Assembly (NCBI GenBank): GCA_000149265.1
Contig: CH003041.1
Span: 528,204 to 592,203 of the forward strand
Source: Ciona savignyi
Lineage: Eukaryota; Chordata; Ascidiacea; Phlebobranchia; Cionidae
Direction of reading: 5' to 3'
DNA length: 64,000 bases
Shown here: positions 37,801 through 48,900 of the stretch, one piece after another
Position numbering within the stretch: the first letter of the stretch is position 1
How the letters are laid out: every line of letters begins with the position of its first letter
Notes under the pieces: model-generated
Told to the model about the DNA's origin: nothing
The model's database searches: none
What the model saw: the letters and a program-made list of their open reading frames with translations, nothing else
Program-made: the position numbers and the translations under genes

Positions 37801-38274
37801 AATCCAAGGGCGCATCTGACGAATTGTACCCTCTTAATAATGGTGATAACACAAAGAAAATAATAATATACCAAATATATATATATAAAGGAGTTGTATG
37901 CTTACTACTCACATGTAGGCGACGTGAACATATGTATTTTAGTCCTTACCTTTAAATAAAGGGATTTTTTCCCAAGCCTTCATAACACCTGCTTGGCAAG
38001 ACTGTCCAAATGAAATTTCCAGAATTATGAAAGGAATCCCCATAATTGCCGCAGATAGAAGATACGGGATTAGAAAAGCTCCTGTAAAAACACCATTAAA
38101 TTTGCTTCAAATAAAACGTTTCTTGTACTCACCTCCTCCATTTTCGAAGCACAAATATGGGAACCGCCATATGTTACCCAAACCAACAAAATATCCTGCG
38201 CATGCGAATAAAAAATCGAACGGCTTTTCCCATTTCTGGCGAACGGGCTGAGTCGAAAGTATTGGGAATTTCAT
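31831..38274 (-). CDS. SLC6 family Na+/Cl- dependent transporter (GABA/taurine/betaine-like), complete
   Basis: Exons: 38274-38133, 38081-37950, 35318-35093, 34779-34647, 34226-34092, 34034-33931, 33733-33640, 33564-33421, 33164-33027, 32962-32756, 32158-31991, 31935-31831. All phases agree and give 575 residues, a usual SLC6 length. The protein should be a 12-helix plasma-membrane symporter importing a neurotransmitter, osmolyte or amino acid. TM1 carries [10 protein letters not shown] and then NGGGAFLIPY. The large second extracellular loop has the WNTENC-type cysteine pair and N-glycosylation sites (NLS, NTT). [17 protein letters not shown] follows. TM6 has [10 protein letters not shown]7 INSLSS, then ASGPGLVF and LLLGFDSQ. 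The glutamine/serine and asparagine/serine positions that ligate chloride in this family are present. The tail ends in S-F-V, a class I PDZ ligand form. Motifs fit the GAT/TauT/BGT/creatine branch rather than the monoamine branch, but the substrate cannot be fixed. A SINE sits in intron 10 and a gypsy remnant in intron 2. Confidence 0.93.
32240..32522 (-). repeat. Main SINE in SLC6 intron 10
   Basis: A young-looking copy: tail GAATATTCATCTTTATCCCC, a short deletion after AAAACCAA, body GTCAGATCACCTCGCGACC, head ending AACCGCTAGACCAACCGGTC. It has the same orientation as the SLC6 gene. Confidence 0.9.
33757..33905. repeat. Three-copy intronic repeat in the SLC6 gene
   Basis: The unit AATAACGTATACACTTTTAA with CATCTTTAATATTG occurs three times (about 50-70 bp spacing) between exons 6 and 7. 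Confidence 0.85.
34785..35094. repeat. Three-copy 104 bp repeat that duplicates a 5' splice site
   Basis: Units of 103-105 bases contain TAGATTTAGAACGAAATTAAA, CTGCACGGATATT and AAAACTTACGTC. Each carries GAC|GTAAGT on the minus strand, at 34884, 34987 and 35092. The last is the donor of SLC6 exon 3; the other two are copies inside intron 3. Confidence 0.92.
36100..37620 (+). mobile_element. Decayed Ty3/gypsy-type LTR retrotransposon fragment
   Basis: Antisense inside SLC6 intron 2. A probable LTR end is followed near 36280-36300 by TTTTGCGACAGTGGTGCAAC, which resembles a primer-binding region. At 37123-37165 a zinc-knuckle-like [10 protein letters not shown] remains from gag. From 37245 to 37610 pieces of reverse transcriptase appear in shifting frames: [32 protein letters not shown]. 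Stops and frameshifts separate them and the catalytic YLDD-type motif was not found. No protease, integrase or second LTR is visible, so the copy is non-functional. Confidence 0.7.
37245..37610 (+). pseudogene. Broken gypsy reverse transcriptase remnant
   Basis: Conserved RT blocks are recognisable by order and spacing (the [10 protein letters not shown] block, then about 15 codons later FNVMPLGLT) but lie in different frames and are interrupted by stops. They cover only the N-terminal third of an RT domain. Confidence 0.7.
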
Positions 38275-38681
38275 ACTGTACTAAGTTTGCGTTCAGCTAA
38301 ACTAAACATCAACAGATCTATACTGCATGCTGGTTTGTATAAACACAATGTTTGCTGATCCGGAAATATTTAATGACGATCATCCGTTTGTCTCGCAGCC
38401 GATGTTGGATTTTGATTCGGCTGCTTCTTAGTGGAAAATTACTGTGTTTTTTTAGATTAGCGCTTGGTACAGAAAGTAATTAAACAGCCTTGGCATTAAC
38501 AGTCAGCAATACAACGACTGGCTTGTGTTAACACTGCAATGTCAACTATATCGGTGCATAAAAAAACGAATAAAACGGTAAAAAAGGAATTAGTGGAATT
38601 ATAACATTATGAGTTCAAAACGGCGTACGAGTTCCGCACATGTTATTTAGACCTTTAAACATGGTGACAATTTATATAAAA

Positions 38682-38955
38682 TCCGACAGATTACTATAGT
38701 GGTTAAGTGCGTCGCCTTTCAGCCGAAGGGTTGCAGATTCAAAATTGGACGCTTGCTAGTCAAGGCACTTAACGGACATCCTAAACCAAGCGGATTAATG
38801 GTTTCTACTAAATTAAAGGAACGTGTGAATCATACACAACGCACTGCAATAGCTCTGGTAACCCGACGGCGGGCGCGAGATGATGATTGCCTGTGTTTTA
38901 ACCCCTTGGTTTTCCCATTCACGGGGAAAAACATGAATATCCTATCCTATTCTTA
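38682..38955 (+). repeat. Main SINE, last copy of the window
   Basis: Head TAGTGGTTAAGTGCGTCGCC with B box GCAGATTCAAAATTG, a small deletion around the GTGTCCTTGGGCA block, then body and tail AACATGAATATCCTATCC. No further copy was found in the next 25 kb. Confidence 0.9.
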
Positions 38956-39255
38956 TTCTATTTTAAAATCACCCCATTCGTAAAAACTTAGGCGCAATGA
39001 AGCGTGTAGGTTAGAAAATCTTAGAGCGTCGAAGCGGCCTGTATTATAATCGCATACTGTATATACAGATCACGGGATTTGCGCTAATATTCTAATATGG
39101 CTGAAACGTAGTCGCGAAGCAGTATTGAACCTTTTAACATAGTTTTTAGATATCAGCGATGGAGATGTTATTAAAATTAAGCCTTAAGTTATGTAGTACA
39201 TATTTATTAATATATTATATTTAGGATTTCCTTTTATTTAACTAAGTGATGATAC

Positions 39256-39616
39256 CTATATATAAATCTACGACCACTACCCCATATAGATCTACGGCCA
39301 CTATCACTATGTAGATCTATGACCACTTCCCCCATATTGATCTACGACCACCACCCCCATATTTAGATCTACGACCACCACCCCCATATATTGATCTACG
39401 ACCACCACCCCCATATATATATATATATATATCTACGACCACCACCCCCATATATATATATATCTACGACCACCACCCCCATATTTAGATCTACGACTAC
39501 CACTCCCATATAGATCTACGACCACCACCGCCATATATAAATATACGACCATCACCCCCATTAAATATATACAACCACTACCCCCATATAAACCTACGAC
39601 CACTAACCCCAAAAAT
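39256..39616. repeat. Minisatellite of GATCTACGACCACCACCCCC type
   Basis: About 13 units of 23-36 bases, each with TCTACGACCACYACCCCCAT followed by a variable TA run. Unit length varies through the TA run. Confidence 0.95.
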
Positions 39617-39623
39617 ATAACTT

Positions 39624-39722
39624 ACATCAACCTAAGTAACTTGCCTCAGACTAAATAACTGGCCTCAGACTAAATAACTTGCGTTAGACTAAATAACTTG
39701 CATTAACCTAAGTAACTTTGCG
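39624..39722. repeat. Second short tandem array
   Basis: About five 19-21 base units of the form AACTTGCCTCAGACTAAAT or AACTTGCATTAACCTAAGT follow the previous array directly. Confidence 0.85.
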
Positions 39723-40007
39723 AACATAACTGTATATTGAATAATACGCGGAATACAACTAAACTGAATCAAGAGTTAGACTTCGAATTAAGACTTTACA
39801 AATCGTGGCTTCTATAATAATTAGTAGGCGTTCTGTGGAGAACTAATAGACTTTTTGCTGCGCAACTCGCGAGATACCGTAAGGCATCCTTTTAAAACAA
39901 GCTCATCCAACGCCTCGGTCATAGTAACAACAAACAAAAAACGCGACCCCACAAACGTTACAATGCACAAGTTAGAGGAGTTGGTAAAATGTTTGAAGTA
40001 GGCCTAA

Positions 40008-40438
40008 TCAACGTGGAGCGAAGCGCGGGAAACAATCAAGCTTAGGGCGAGGGTAGTTCGCGTTTATCACATTCTCCCCACCAAATAAATTCATATACAA
40101 TTTATACATAATCGCCGTAGCGATCGGGTGGTCTCCTGTCTCTGGTAGACCTCCGAAGTGTTTCAGTGTTTTGGTTTGCGATGGTAATGCTTCATTTGCT
40201 TGAATATTCGCACGTTCGGGGGTTGTGTTTTGGGGTATAAGTTTTGATCGACGCTGCAACTCTCTATTGCATTGTGTAAGCCTTTGATTTCGATTTGCCG
40301 CCTTGGTCCACTCATTTGAAATAGAACGGGATTAAAGGGTCCTTGTTTACCTCGTGCAGTTAAACAGTATATACTCTCTTTAGATTTGTTGATGTTTAGA
40401 CCGTGGTGTATAGCACTGGTAAAACGTAATTGTGCCAT
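40008..40438 (-). other. Overlapping open frames of unknown status
   Basis: Two overlapping minus-strand frames are open here: one from the ATG at 40438 (91 codons), and one that is open from before 40320 to the stop at 40008 (over 100 codons, containing GLPETGDHPIATAIMYKLYM). Neither matches a family I know. The second could be a terminal exon, but no strong acceptor is obvious. Kept as a low-confidence candidate only. Confidence 0.2.
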
Positions 40439-40933
40439 TTTTGTTTATTTAAGCATAAACTGATGCTAGTTGCCAAATCGATTTTATATCTATGCAGTTC
40501 TAAAAGTAATTGAAATGTGCGTAATTATGTCGTACACTATAATCACTAGAAAAAATAAAATGATGAAATATTACATCCGAGCGTTTATTTCGATTTGAAT
40601 GCCCCTTTTAGACGAACTCGGGCGGACAAAACATCCCCGTGAGTGAATCCTGGTCTGGTGACCTTGCTCGTCAGAGACGACATCTATGCAGCGCCACAAC
40701 CGCCATTAATTGATGCTTCTCAGAAAGTCGCCGTAATGGCCTAATGTCGACTGGTTTCGATCCTAGAACTTTTTTGGCGAGCCAATCGACAAAATAAAAC
40801 TATAGAGGCACATGTGTTACACACAACTCCTTCCGACCACTTAATGGGCATAGTTTTTTATTGGCGTTGATTCATCCGTATTTATGACCATTTCTACAGT
40901 AGACCTTCTCCGTGTCAGGTTCCATGCTGCATA

Positions 40934-41016
40934 TTTTTTTTAACCGAGCCAAATTCCGATCCCATGATGGGCCGCGGTATAAGTTTCGGTCACTTTAACC
41001 ATTCGGCCACACGACC
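40934..41016 (-). repeat. tRNA-like element, second tRNA-derived family (copy 1)
   Basis: On the minus strand GGTCGTGTGGCCGAATGGTT forms a good A box. The element ends GGATCGGAATTTGGCTCGGT followed by an A run. The acceptor stem does not pair as in a functional tRNA. It shares both ends with the element at 54727-54847. Confidence 0.6.
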
Positions 41017-44000
41017 ATACTCAATACTGCGTGGTCGATCTAAGATCTTGAAAACCGTCAACGGACACTTTTAAATTCGTGTGGAGAAGCGAGCGCCTTT
41101 TTTCTTGGCACCAACAGGGGTCGCACGATAGCTAATTTGTAAGAAAGACTATCTATCGGATCGTTGTGAACTAACGTTAAACTTTATTATATATTTTTTT
41201 CAATATTTAATATTAAAAAAATGGTTATAGTTTATTATGTTTATTTGAGTATTGTATAACCAACGGTTAGGTTTTGACTACTGGTGTCTGCGAAACCAGC
41301 ACACCTGTTTAACGTTATATAATTATCCTACAAAATTGCATACATTGGTTCAGCTGATTCAGTGTCTTTTGAAGATCTATCTCACCCCACCTGACGACCT
41401 ACATAATATTCCCATAGACTTACAGTTATACCCTTTATTTATAAATCAACACCTTTGTTATATTGCCCTATAATAATAGGCTCCGGGAAACCTCGGCTTT
41501 TGTTGCTCAAATCGTACAGTGAAATTACAGCTTAGGGCACAAATTTTATCTTAACACGTACTCTAAGAAGCGAAACGGTGTAACTCTATACTTATAAGCC
41601 TGGTTTTTAATCCCAAGCACAAAGTTTAATAAATCCGTCATCAAGAAATATTAGTTTTATTTTCGTAAGTATAGTTTGGATATTTTAAAGGGCATTTTGT
41701 GGAGATAGCCTACTTTCTATTTTGCAACCTGGCCATCGGCGAAAAGCAAATTTCCTGTTTTCATTAAATACACGTTATATTCTTTTACTTGCTTAATGAA
41801 ATAAGGTGTCAATTTTACTCTCCCAGGCATATGTTGTTTCAAATACGTCACTGTAGCAGATTTTACTCGCGGCAATGGGCCAAACTGTTAAAATCATCAC
41901 AAAGGCGGGTTAGAAATAAACCGTCGTATCCGGTCGAAAGGGAGTATGTTTTGCTCGAAATCTCCAGAATGACGCTGGAGAAAAGGGGCGTCGGTGTACC
42001 CGGTAATTTGCAGTGAAACTGATACGAGTCGGCAGACGTTTTTGCGACTTTCCAAAGCACTGAGCGTAACTGTCCTTGGTTGCTGAGGAGGCAATTGCAT
42101 GAAAATTGAAATCGACGTGTGAAAAGTTGATGTTATCATCGGCTTTATGTCGGATTATGTTGTATAATGCGAGCCCTTGAGCGCAGCTAAGGGTGGAATA
42201 ATTGCTATCAGCTCGGGCTATGAGTAGTTTTATCTCGATCAAAACGCGAGATATACGTACAATTTAGGATGACCACGGCGCAATGTTACCTTCATTCACT
42301 TGATATTGACACTGTGGCTCCAATTTCCCGGCTTGGTCACGAGAAGGTTTAACGCGATATTTGGCAACAAGTAACATGGCGAGGTCAGGGACCTATTAAT
42401 TCTCTGGTAATGTTAGTTGGATTTCCGTGCACAGTTCGGTCCGATTTAATTATATGAACACGGTTGCTGGTGAAAATCAATCCCTGGAATTTCGTTTCCA
42501 GTGTTTGGCGCTACGCGAGTGTTCTCGCTACTTTTTCTCTTGGAAACGCTCCAGCTCGTGGGTGTTCGGTTGGGCTCGGCAAACGTGGGAACATAGCTCA
42601 CTTCGCTACTTTGTGCTAAGCTAAGTGGTCGTCAGTTCGGGGCCGCCCCCTTCAAGAGGTGACAAAGCGTGTCTCAAAACCGCTTCCTCGGCGTTTCTCG
42701 TCGTGTCATTGTTCTCATTGAATCTCCCGATGACAGAAACGAGCTTCCGTGAAGGAGCCGTCGGTTTATGGCGATCATTAAACGAATTTATTTCACCCGC
42801 TGCGTTTTAACGTATATGTGATAAATGACCAACGTTCTGAATCGAACCGCTTCCTGTGAGCAATGACACACGGTTTGCCTTCATGTGATGAATGCTGGTT
42901 AGCCACAGCTATATTTTGAAATAACATAAATTCTTTTGGAAATACGCACATACGAGTGAAACGTCACATTTTAAGTATTTTGAGTGGGTAACGTATTGGT
43001 TACTTAAGGTAATCGCGAAAAATTCACGAAAGTTATGTTATTACTTCTCTCCTGGCCATTTGACACTCGTAAATGAATATTTTGTGATTGTAAATATGAC
43101 TAATGTTCGAACGCTCGGTGAATTGATTCAAAAAAACAAAGACCCACTTTAGGCATCTTCGAGAATCGACGGATTAGCTTGCAGGAATATACGCACCTGT
43201 CGACGCCACGTCCAGGCGGTGACAGAAAACGGCTGGCGAAAGCACACCGTGTTATTCTAAGGCGAGAAAATCTCAAGCTAGCGGCTTACGACGCGCCATT
43301 TGCAGCTTAAGTTTGGCAAGGGGGCTCGGGATTGCGGGCAATCCAGACTCGTTGATACGTCAAGGGTACTTTGAAGGTTAAGCATAGAACTACATGGGTG
43401 GCAGGTTTTGTTTGGCAAGATAACTCAATCGCACGACGCTGATGGATTTATTTCAAGGTTACATTATATTTTCCTAACTCATATCCGCGACATTCCACCG
43501 CTTTATTGCCCTGCATCGTCGTTCTGACCTCCTGAATCATTTTACCTTCCCCTCTCGGGTTTCAGTCAAAATAGACGACACCATTGTACTTCAAATAATT
43601 ATTATTAACCAGTCGTACAAACACTTTGCAAATGAGAAAGAAAGGCGCCAAGAAATCAGATTTTTGAAGAACGGAAACGCGCAATAAAAAGGGCCGATAT
43701 GTTCAAAGAGAATTTCCTGCACAACAGAAGTAGCGACAAAAAGCAATTAAGATTTTTTAACAAAAAACGATCCAAAATCTGCTGGTAAATTTATAAGTAC
43801 AAATGCACGAAGTAATGTTTACAAAAAGTTTTCGCGGTAACCAGCACATACATATAGAAGATAAGCCAATTCAAATCCGTTCGAAGGTACGGTTTTCGTC
43901 AAAACAGGTATACATGTAGCCTACGGGTAAACACTTATACGAACCAGCAAACCAAAGTTGTGTATAAGTTGGTGAACGTTTTATAGTTACGACTCGTGCG

Positions 44001-45239
44001 GTTTGCGGGTGACTGGGCTCGACGTCATATCGACCTTTCAAATTTGATTCCGCTGACATAATTGGGTTTCGGGGCGTTTAATCACGCCCGAATCGTTGAC
44101 ATATTTTTCTCTGGTAGCCCACTGGGTGACCAAATCAACCGCAGCGACGTATAATGGCGCAACAGCCCGGCAATAAGTTAATAACAAGAGCTGGAGAAAC
44201 CTCCAACAATCGATTTGTTTTTTCGCCTTTGTTTTTTACGTCGCCCCAATCCATCAACGTCAATTCACGCTGTTTGATTTGACCGTAATTTCGTTTGGCT
44301 TCTCGGCGGGCGTTGTGCGACCAACCCCCCCTTTTCGGGATTAAAGAATCCTGAAAGCATTTTTTATATCGTCAAAGCACGTCAGTCGAATTTGCAGCGA
44401 CGTAGAAAGGGTCGTGTCCGCGCGCTGCAACTTAAACTAAAGTAGGAACGACCTCTCGATGTGACATCGATTGGACGTGCCGGCTGAAACAGCGGGACGT
44501 CGGCGCCGACTCCCCTTGGTTCGGCGACGAGAACCGGCAATTCCGCCCATGTTTGACTGCTGCCTTTAGATGTTTTCCATTCTTTTTTAATCTAAAGCGA
44601 TCCGCTTTATTTGCCAGCTTGATACTGGGCGTACCGCATGCTGCGCGAAGCCAAATTCCATTAGAGTTACGTGGCATTTATTGAAAGGCGCCAATGCCTT
44701 CGCGAATATCTAAACATTCAAATAAAAGTTATTTTATATCACAGCGAATCCATCAAATTACGCTCTACTAGCCCCGAATGCTTGCCCAATCTAGCAATTT
44801 TTACCAACGCTATAATTGTAAGGAATAAAGAAAAGGGGTAACGGGCGAATCATGGTAAAAGAAACGCTTCAAAGTATCGACAAATATCGGAAACTCTCGG
44901 CGGGAATTAAATCGAGCGTCATGGGCTGCCGTCTGCGTATTTCAGCAGAATGAAACCGGCGTCTTCTTCGGGATTCCTGGTTTCAACGGTCTCTTTAGTG
45001 TCCATGGTTAAAATGCCCATGCTTTAAGTTTGGTAAGGTTTGGTCGCGTCGACGTTTACATTGTAACAACATAGGTAGTTCAGTACTTCACAAGGTATTG
45101 CACGTAATTTTCTCGGTCCATAACGGTCCCCACTCCTCCGAGCAATTATGCGTAGCATGGCATAACTTCCGACGCGACGTCGCAGTACGCCGAGGTCTTA
45201 ACCTCGGTTGGAATGTTAAGCACATCGGGGTGCTCTTGG
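41017..45239. other. Noggin 3' flank
   Basis: CpG-rich single-copy-looking sequence without a recognised gene. Short open frames occur on both strands (for example 42427-42810 on +, 44432-44677 on -) but match nothing I know. Candidate minus-strand AATAAA forms lie near 44606 and 44672. Just downstream of noggin a 28-codon frame with a fair start context (minus strand, near 45005 down to 44919) ends LLKYADGSP. It could be chance. Confidence 0.35.
45190..45207. other. Short perfect hairpin after the noggin stop
   Basis: CCGAGGT and ACCTCGG form a 7-base stem with a 4-base loop, about 33 bases beyond the noggin stop codon. It would lie in the 3' UTR. No function is claimed. Confidence 0.3.
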
Positions 45240-45902
45240 TTATGACGGGCATTGGCATCGACACTCGCTGATGATGGGGTAGTGCATCTCCCTCCAGAGA
45301 CAATATTTCTGTTCGGAGATTCCTTGGCAGAACCATCGGAGGATTTTAAGGCCCGTCTGGCCGGACTGATGACAGTGCATCCCGGCAGGAATGGAGCACG
45401 ATTGCGATGTGTCGCAGTAGCCTTCCTTGATGTATCGTGGCCAGTATCGGATTCCGAGATCCTTCCACCGGTAGTGCACCTGACAAGCTGTAGCCTGCCA
45501 CAGCCATCCCTGGATTAGTCGTCTTTGCTTGAAGTACCGCCTAATTCCACGCCGTGGAAACTTACTCTTCGTAAGTCGTCTAAACACCTGCCGTATTTCA
45601 GCCGTGGGCCGGGGTTTCGGTGGTTTTACCGGTGAGCGCAGGCCCCTGTCACCTGGATCGCGGTGGGACATAAAGCGAGGAAGGTAATCCACTCCCAATT
45701 TTGCCCGTAGCTTGCGTGGATCAATATCAGCGGGCCTTGGGTTGTAGATCGGGTCTGGGTTTTCTGGAATATCTTGAAGGGGAAGATTGTTGTTCGGCTG
45801 CGGGCGGATGTGCTTGAAATGCTGGCCGATTACCGAAGAAATTCCCGATCCAATGATCGCAACGCATAATAAACGTGCAGCTAAATTGGTTGCAGCAATC
45901 AT
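45240..45902 (-). CDS. NOG: Noggin homologue, secreted BMP antagonist, single exon
   Basis: The intact frame has 220 residues from the ATG at 45902. A hydrophobic leader (residues 1 to about 26, core LLCVAIIGSGISSVIG) predicts secretion. The mature start matches the noggin clip: QHFKHIRPQPNNNLPL then NPDPIYNP, the segment that binds the BMP receptor-binding face in known noggins. A basic stretch (RRLTKSKFPRRGIRRYFKQR) is where vertebrate noggin binds heparan sulfate. The cystine-knot domain contains GIRYWPRYIKEG, SCSIPAGM, LKILRWFC and ends YPIISECRCQC, with nine cysteines as in other noggins. It is intronless, as noggin usually is. It is shorter than vertebrate noggin and lacks most of the acidic/glycine-rich linker. 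The frame stays open upstream to a TTG but has no other ATG. It acts outside the cell by sequestering BMPs during embryonic patterning. Confidence 0.95.
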   Translation of the reverse strand: MIAATNLAARLLCVAIIGSGISSVIGQHFKHIRPQPNNNLPLQDIPENPDPIYNPRPADIDPRKLRAKLGVDYLPRFMSHRDPGDRGLRSPVKPPKPRPTAEIRQVFRRLTKSKFPRRGIRRYFKQRRLIQGWLWQATACQVHYRWKDLGIRYWPRYIKEGYCDTSQSCSIPAGMHCHQSGQTGLKILRWFCQGISEQKYCLWREMHYPIISECRCQCPS

Positions 45903-45938
45903 GTTCAATTCGTTTGCAGTATTTGCATCTAACAATCT
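45903..45938 (-). promoter_or_regulatory. Noggin 5' leader: short upstream ORF and possible splice acceptor
   Basis: Reading the minus strand, TTGTTTTTAG ends at 45937, followed by a 34-base leader to the noggin ATG. This is a good acceptor and could join a 5' UTR exon or receive a spliced leader. Within the leader an out-of-frame ATG at 45928 opens a seven-codon upstream ORF. Its TGA ends two bases before the noggin ATG, an arrangement that could affect translation by reinitiation or leaky scanning. The sequence facts are direct; regulation is inference. Confidence 0.45.
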
Positions 45939-48900
45939 AAAAACAATAATTATTTATATTTTATATCGATACGCAACTTAACATAAATTCACATTTCCCA
46001 ATAAATATTTAAAAACATTTAAGCAATTCGCCTCGTAAAACAGAATCAACATTCCGTCGACTGACATTATTTATGGCTTTCCTTCACTATGTTGGAGCTA
46101 CCGTAGCTTTCTACAACTACCGAATGCCCAACTTCGCAACGCCAGTTATATCGGATATTGCTTTGGAAAAGTAAACATTTACATAACTCCTCCGTATCGT
46201 ATCTATTCAGCCTTAACAGGCCTTATCTCTTAGGCTCGTGAGGTAAATGAGGTATGCGCTAAAATTTCCTTGCTATAAAATCACTTACTACGATATTCCT
46301 ATTTTTTAATTGCACGATTTTAAATATTTACCGTGACCTGTAATAACCAGGGCGACTGTGCTAGGCAGACATTAGCATCCAATGAATCTTTAAATGCGCT
46401 TGAAGTTATACTTTGACGGACAGCAGTGGTTTCTAGCGACACTGCCATTTATAGAGCGCACGAAATTGCAGTGATGCGAATTTCATGCGTCTCGTTTTGA
46501 AGGCATCGCAACTGTGGGTACCGTGGCGAAGATCTCAGCTCACTTGGTTGGCCATTTTTTCGTGCGTCTACCAGCGAATTCCCTTTTTTGCCTTCCTCAA
46601 AGGCAGGGGTCCGTACATTTTTGAGTTACAGGCAAATCGATCACAAATATAGGCTTTGATAAAACCTGCGGTTGGCGTATGATGCTGACGCCCATTGTTA
46701 TATGAGCAAGTTGGGCGGATGAACGGACCTTTTAAGTTCAATTTCTTCCGATTCGCATCTGGCTTCCGAAGTGACCGAAGCGACAAGTACTTCCTTTTCA
46801 TATTTGCGCTTTTGACTATCGAATGTCGATCTTGCAATCTATGCATATACCGCACGTAAATAACTGTGAACTGGCATCGAACCAATACCGAACTGACCGC
46901 AAGGCCACACAAAGCGACTACTTGTACATCGAGCCATTGAGGTAATCACGGTAGATTCTCTCACCGGGTAAATAACCGCCTCTCGCCATGGCGCCAGGGC
47001 AGATGAAAAAAAATCGTCCGATGAAAGTGACACTTTTCGCGGGATTTCGGACGCCAGCGCACGCCAGATTTCCTAGCGAAAAACCCCGGGAAATGGATGG
47101 AATTTCGAAGTGAACGCTCGTCTTGTTTACATTCGACCGACAGTTTTGTGACGCCTGTTGCAACTGTACACAAACCATAAACTTCATCTTTTCTCACCTT
47201 TTATTACTAACAGTATATCCAAAAACGATGCAACCATATCTGTTTAACTTTTAACCGACTTAGGCTACTTTACGTTCGATTACGTCACGAAATTGTAATG
47301 ATACCTCTTTGCCAGCTGATCAACTCAAGGCAACAGCTTCTGATAGAGACCGCGACCCCCTAAATCGACTGCGACCCCAGCGACTTTTAATTAAAGCACG
47401 TACGAAATTCCAAGCTCGCTCGCTTCTTTTCTTACCCTGAGCCCTCTCGCGTGTTCGAATCGGTAGCCTGGTTCGCCGGCGCCACGGCGGCTGGGGCTTT
47501 CTCGACTCGAAAGAGCCCGCTCCGCTCTAACCCAGGCTCGGAACCCGAACTGAAGGAATCCGCCGGTGTCATTTCATGCATCGTAATTCGACCGCTGAAT
47601 TTATGCACCGGTGGTACTTCTGCCAAATCCTCGACAAATACCTTAAGAAAAATGCGCAATGTGTCCAGTTTAAGCCAATTCGAACCGGAAAGCCGCATTT
47701 TTTATTAGTAACGCTTGCCGCTGCGTCTTCTTTGCTTCTATATCCCCCGACTTGGCCTGATAACCAATGACCTGTAACATACGCAGTTCGATATATCTAA
47801 AGTACCTTCCGTGTATATTGTCTAGAAGAGACATAATTGCCCTGTCTGCGTAGGAAGCACGACGGATGCGCCTCTATGTGAGTTTAAAACGGAATGCTGC
47901 CAAGGATTACCAGACAGCGTGCCAAGCGCAAGGCAAAATACGATCGCGGTTTCCAATCCGAGACACGCAGATATTTGGCATTCGTTTAGGGACCTGGGTA
48001 TTGTATAAAATTACCAGCAATGATATTGTTATCAAAGTTGTGGAGTATGCATAACGACATTGTAACGAGCGCTGATTTAGTTTCCTGTGGCTGTACCTTA
48101 TGTTTCGCACTGTGATCATGTGACGCTAATAAAATCAGTTGAATCACAAGTAGGAGGATGATACGTTTAACGCTGCGTAAAAGCTGCTAGCATATCAAAT
48201 AGGATTTGTCTGCTATGTTATGGTAACCTTTATCGTCGGTTCTATTGTCCACCGCGCCAAAATCTATTAACGACGAGACTGTTTATCAACCTAAACAACA
48301 TATCAGACGACAGTGGCGACTATGGCAATACCACTTGAACTTATTATCGAGTTGGTCTATGTTGGCTATTTATCCGAAATTCCGACTGTTAATTTCAAAT
48401 GCTTATGCTGGGGCAAATTCTTTTATACATGGGCGTTATACAATAGCATTATCTTTTTTATTTTTGAACGTTACGCGAAATCTGATCGGAATAATGGTTC
48501 GGGATCAAGGATGAGTTTTAAATCCCATGGCGTCGCGATTGTGGCGAGGAAAATGTAAACACGGGCGCGCGACTGAACGGCACTGCTTATTTGGCTTGGC
48601 TCGATATGCCTTTTCGCGTTGTCGCCTGTGACCCCTGTCTATGTTATTCCAAAATGCGGTAAACAATCAAATCGGAGACCGAGGCCACGCGTGCCTGCTC
48701 AAGCACCGAATGTCAGAGTTCAGAACGCGGAAAAATAATTAGGAACCCCGTGGGATAAAACACCGAGCAATCTGACCCTCTGACCGCGACCTTGTAAACT
48801 GACCAGCGAAGGAACTGCTTGAATGCTATCTTGCCGTTTGATCCAAACGAAAAAGGTTAACCTTCTGTTATGGTTCACTATTCTGCTGGTTTTGAGCGAA

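Larger units (their letters stand above)
38275..40007. other. Spacer upstream of the SLC6 start
   Basis: It contains the last SINE and the two arrays already listed. The AG-rich stretch before the SLC6 ATG (GATGTTTAGTTTAGCTGAAC, about 38290-38310 on the minus strand) offers possible splice acceptors for a 5' UTR exon or spliced leader. No additional gene is seen. Confidence 0.4.

Noticed and set aside
29651-38274. Operon of the three minus-strand genes
   Set aside because: Intergenic distances are 2.2 kb and 7 kb, too long for ascidian operons, and the products are unrelated.
45240-45935. Noggin start at the upstream TTG (45935)
   Set aside because: The ATG at 45902 gives a proper signal peptide directly. 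The upstream extension is not needed and lies at a probable splice acceptor.
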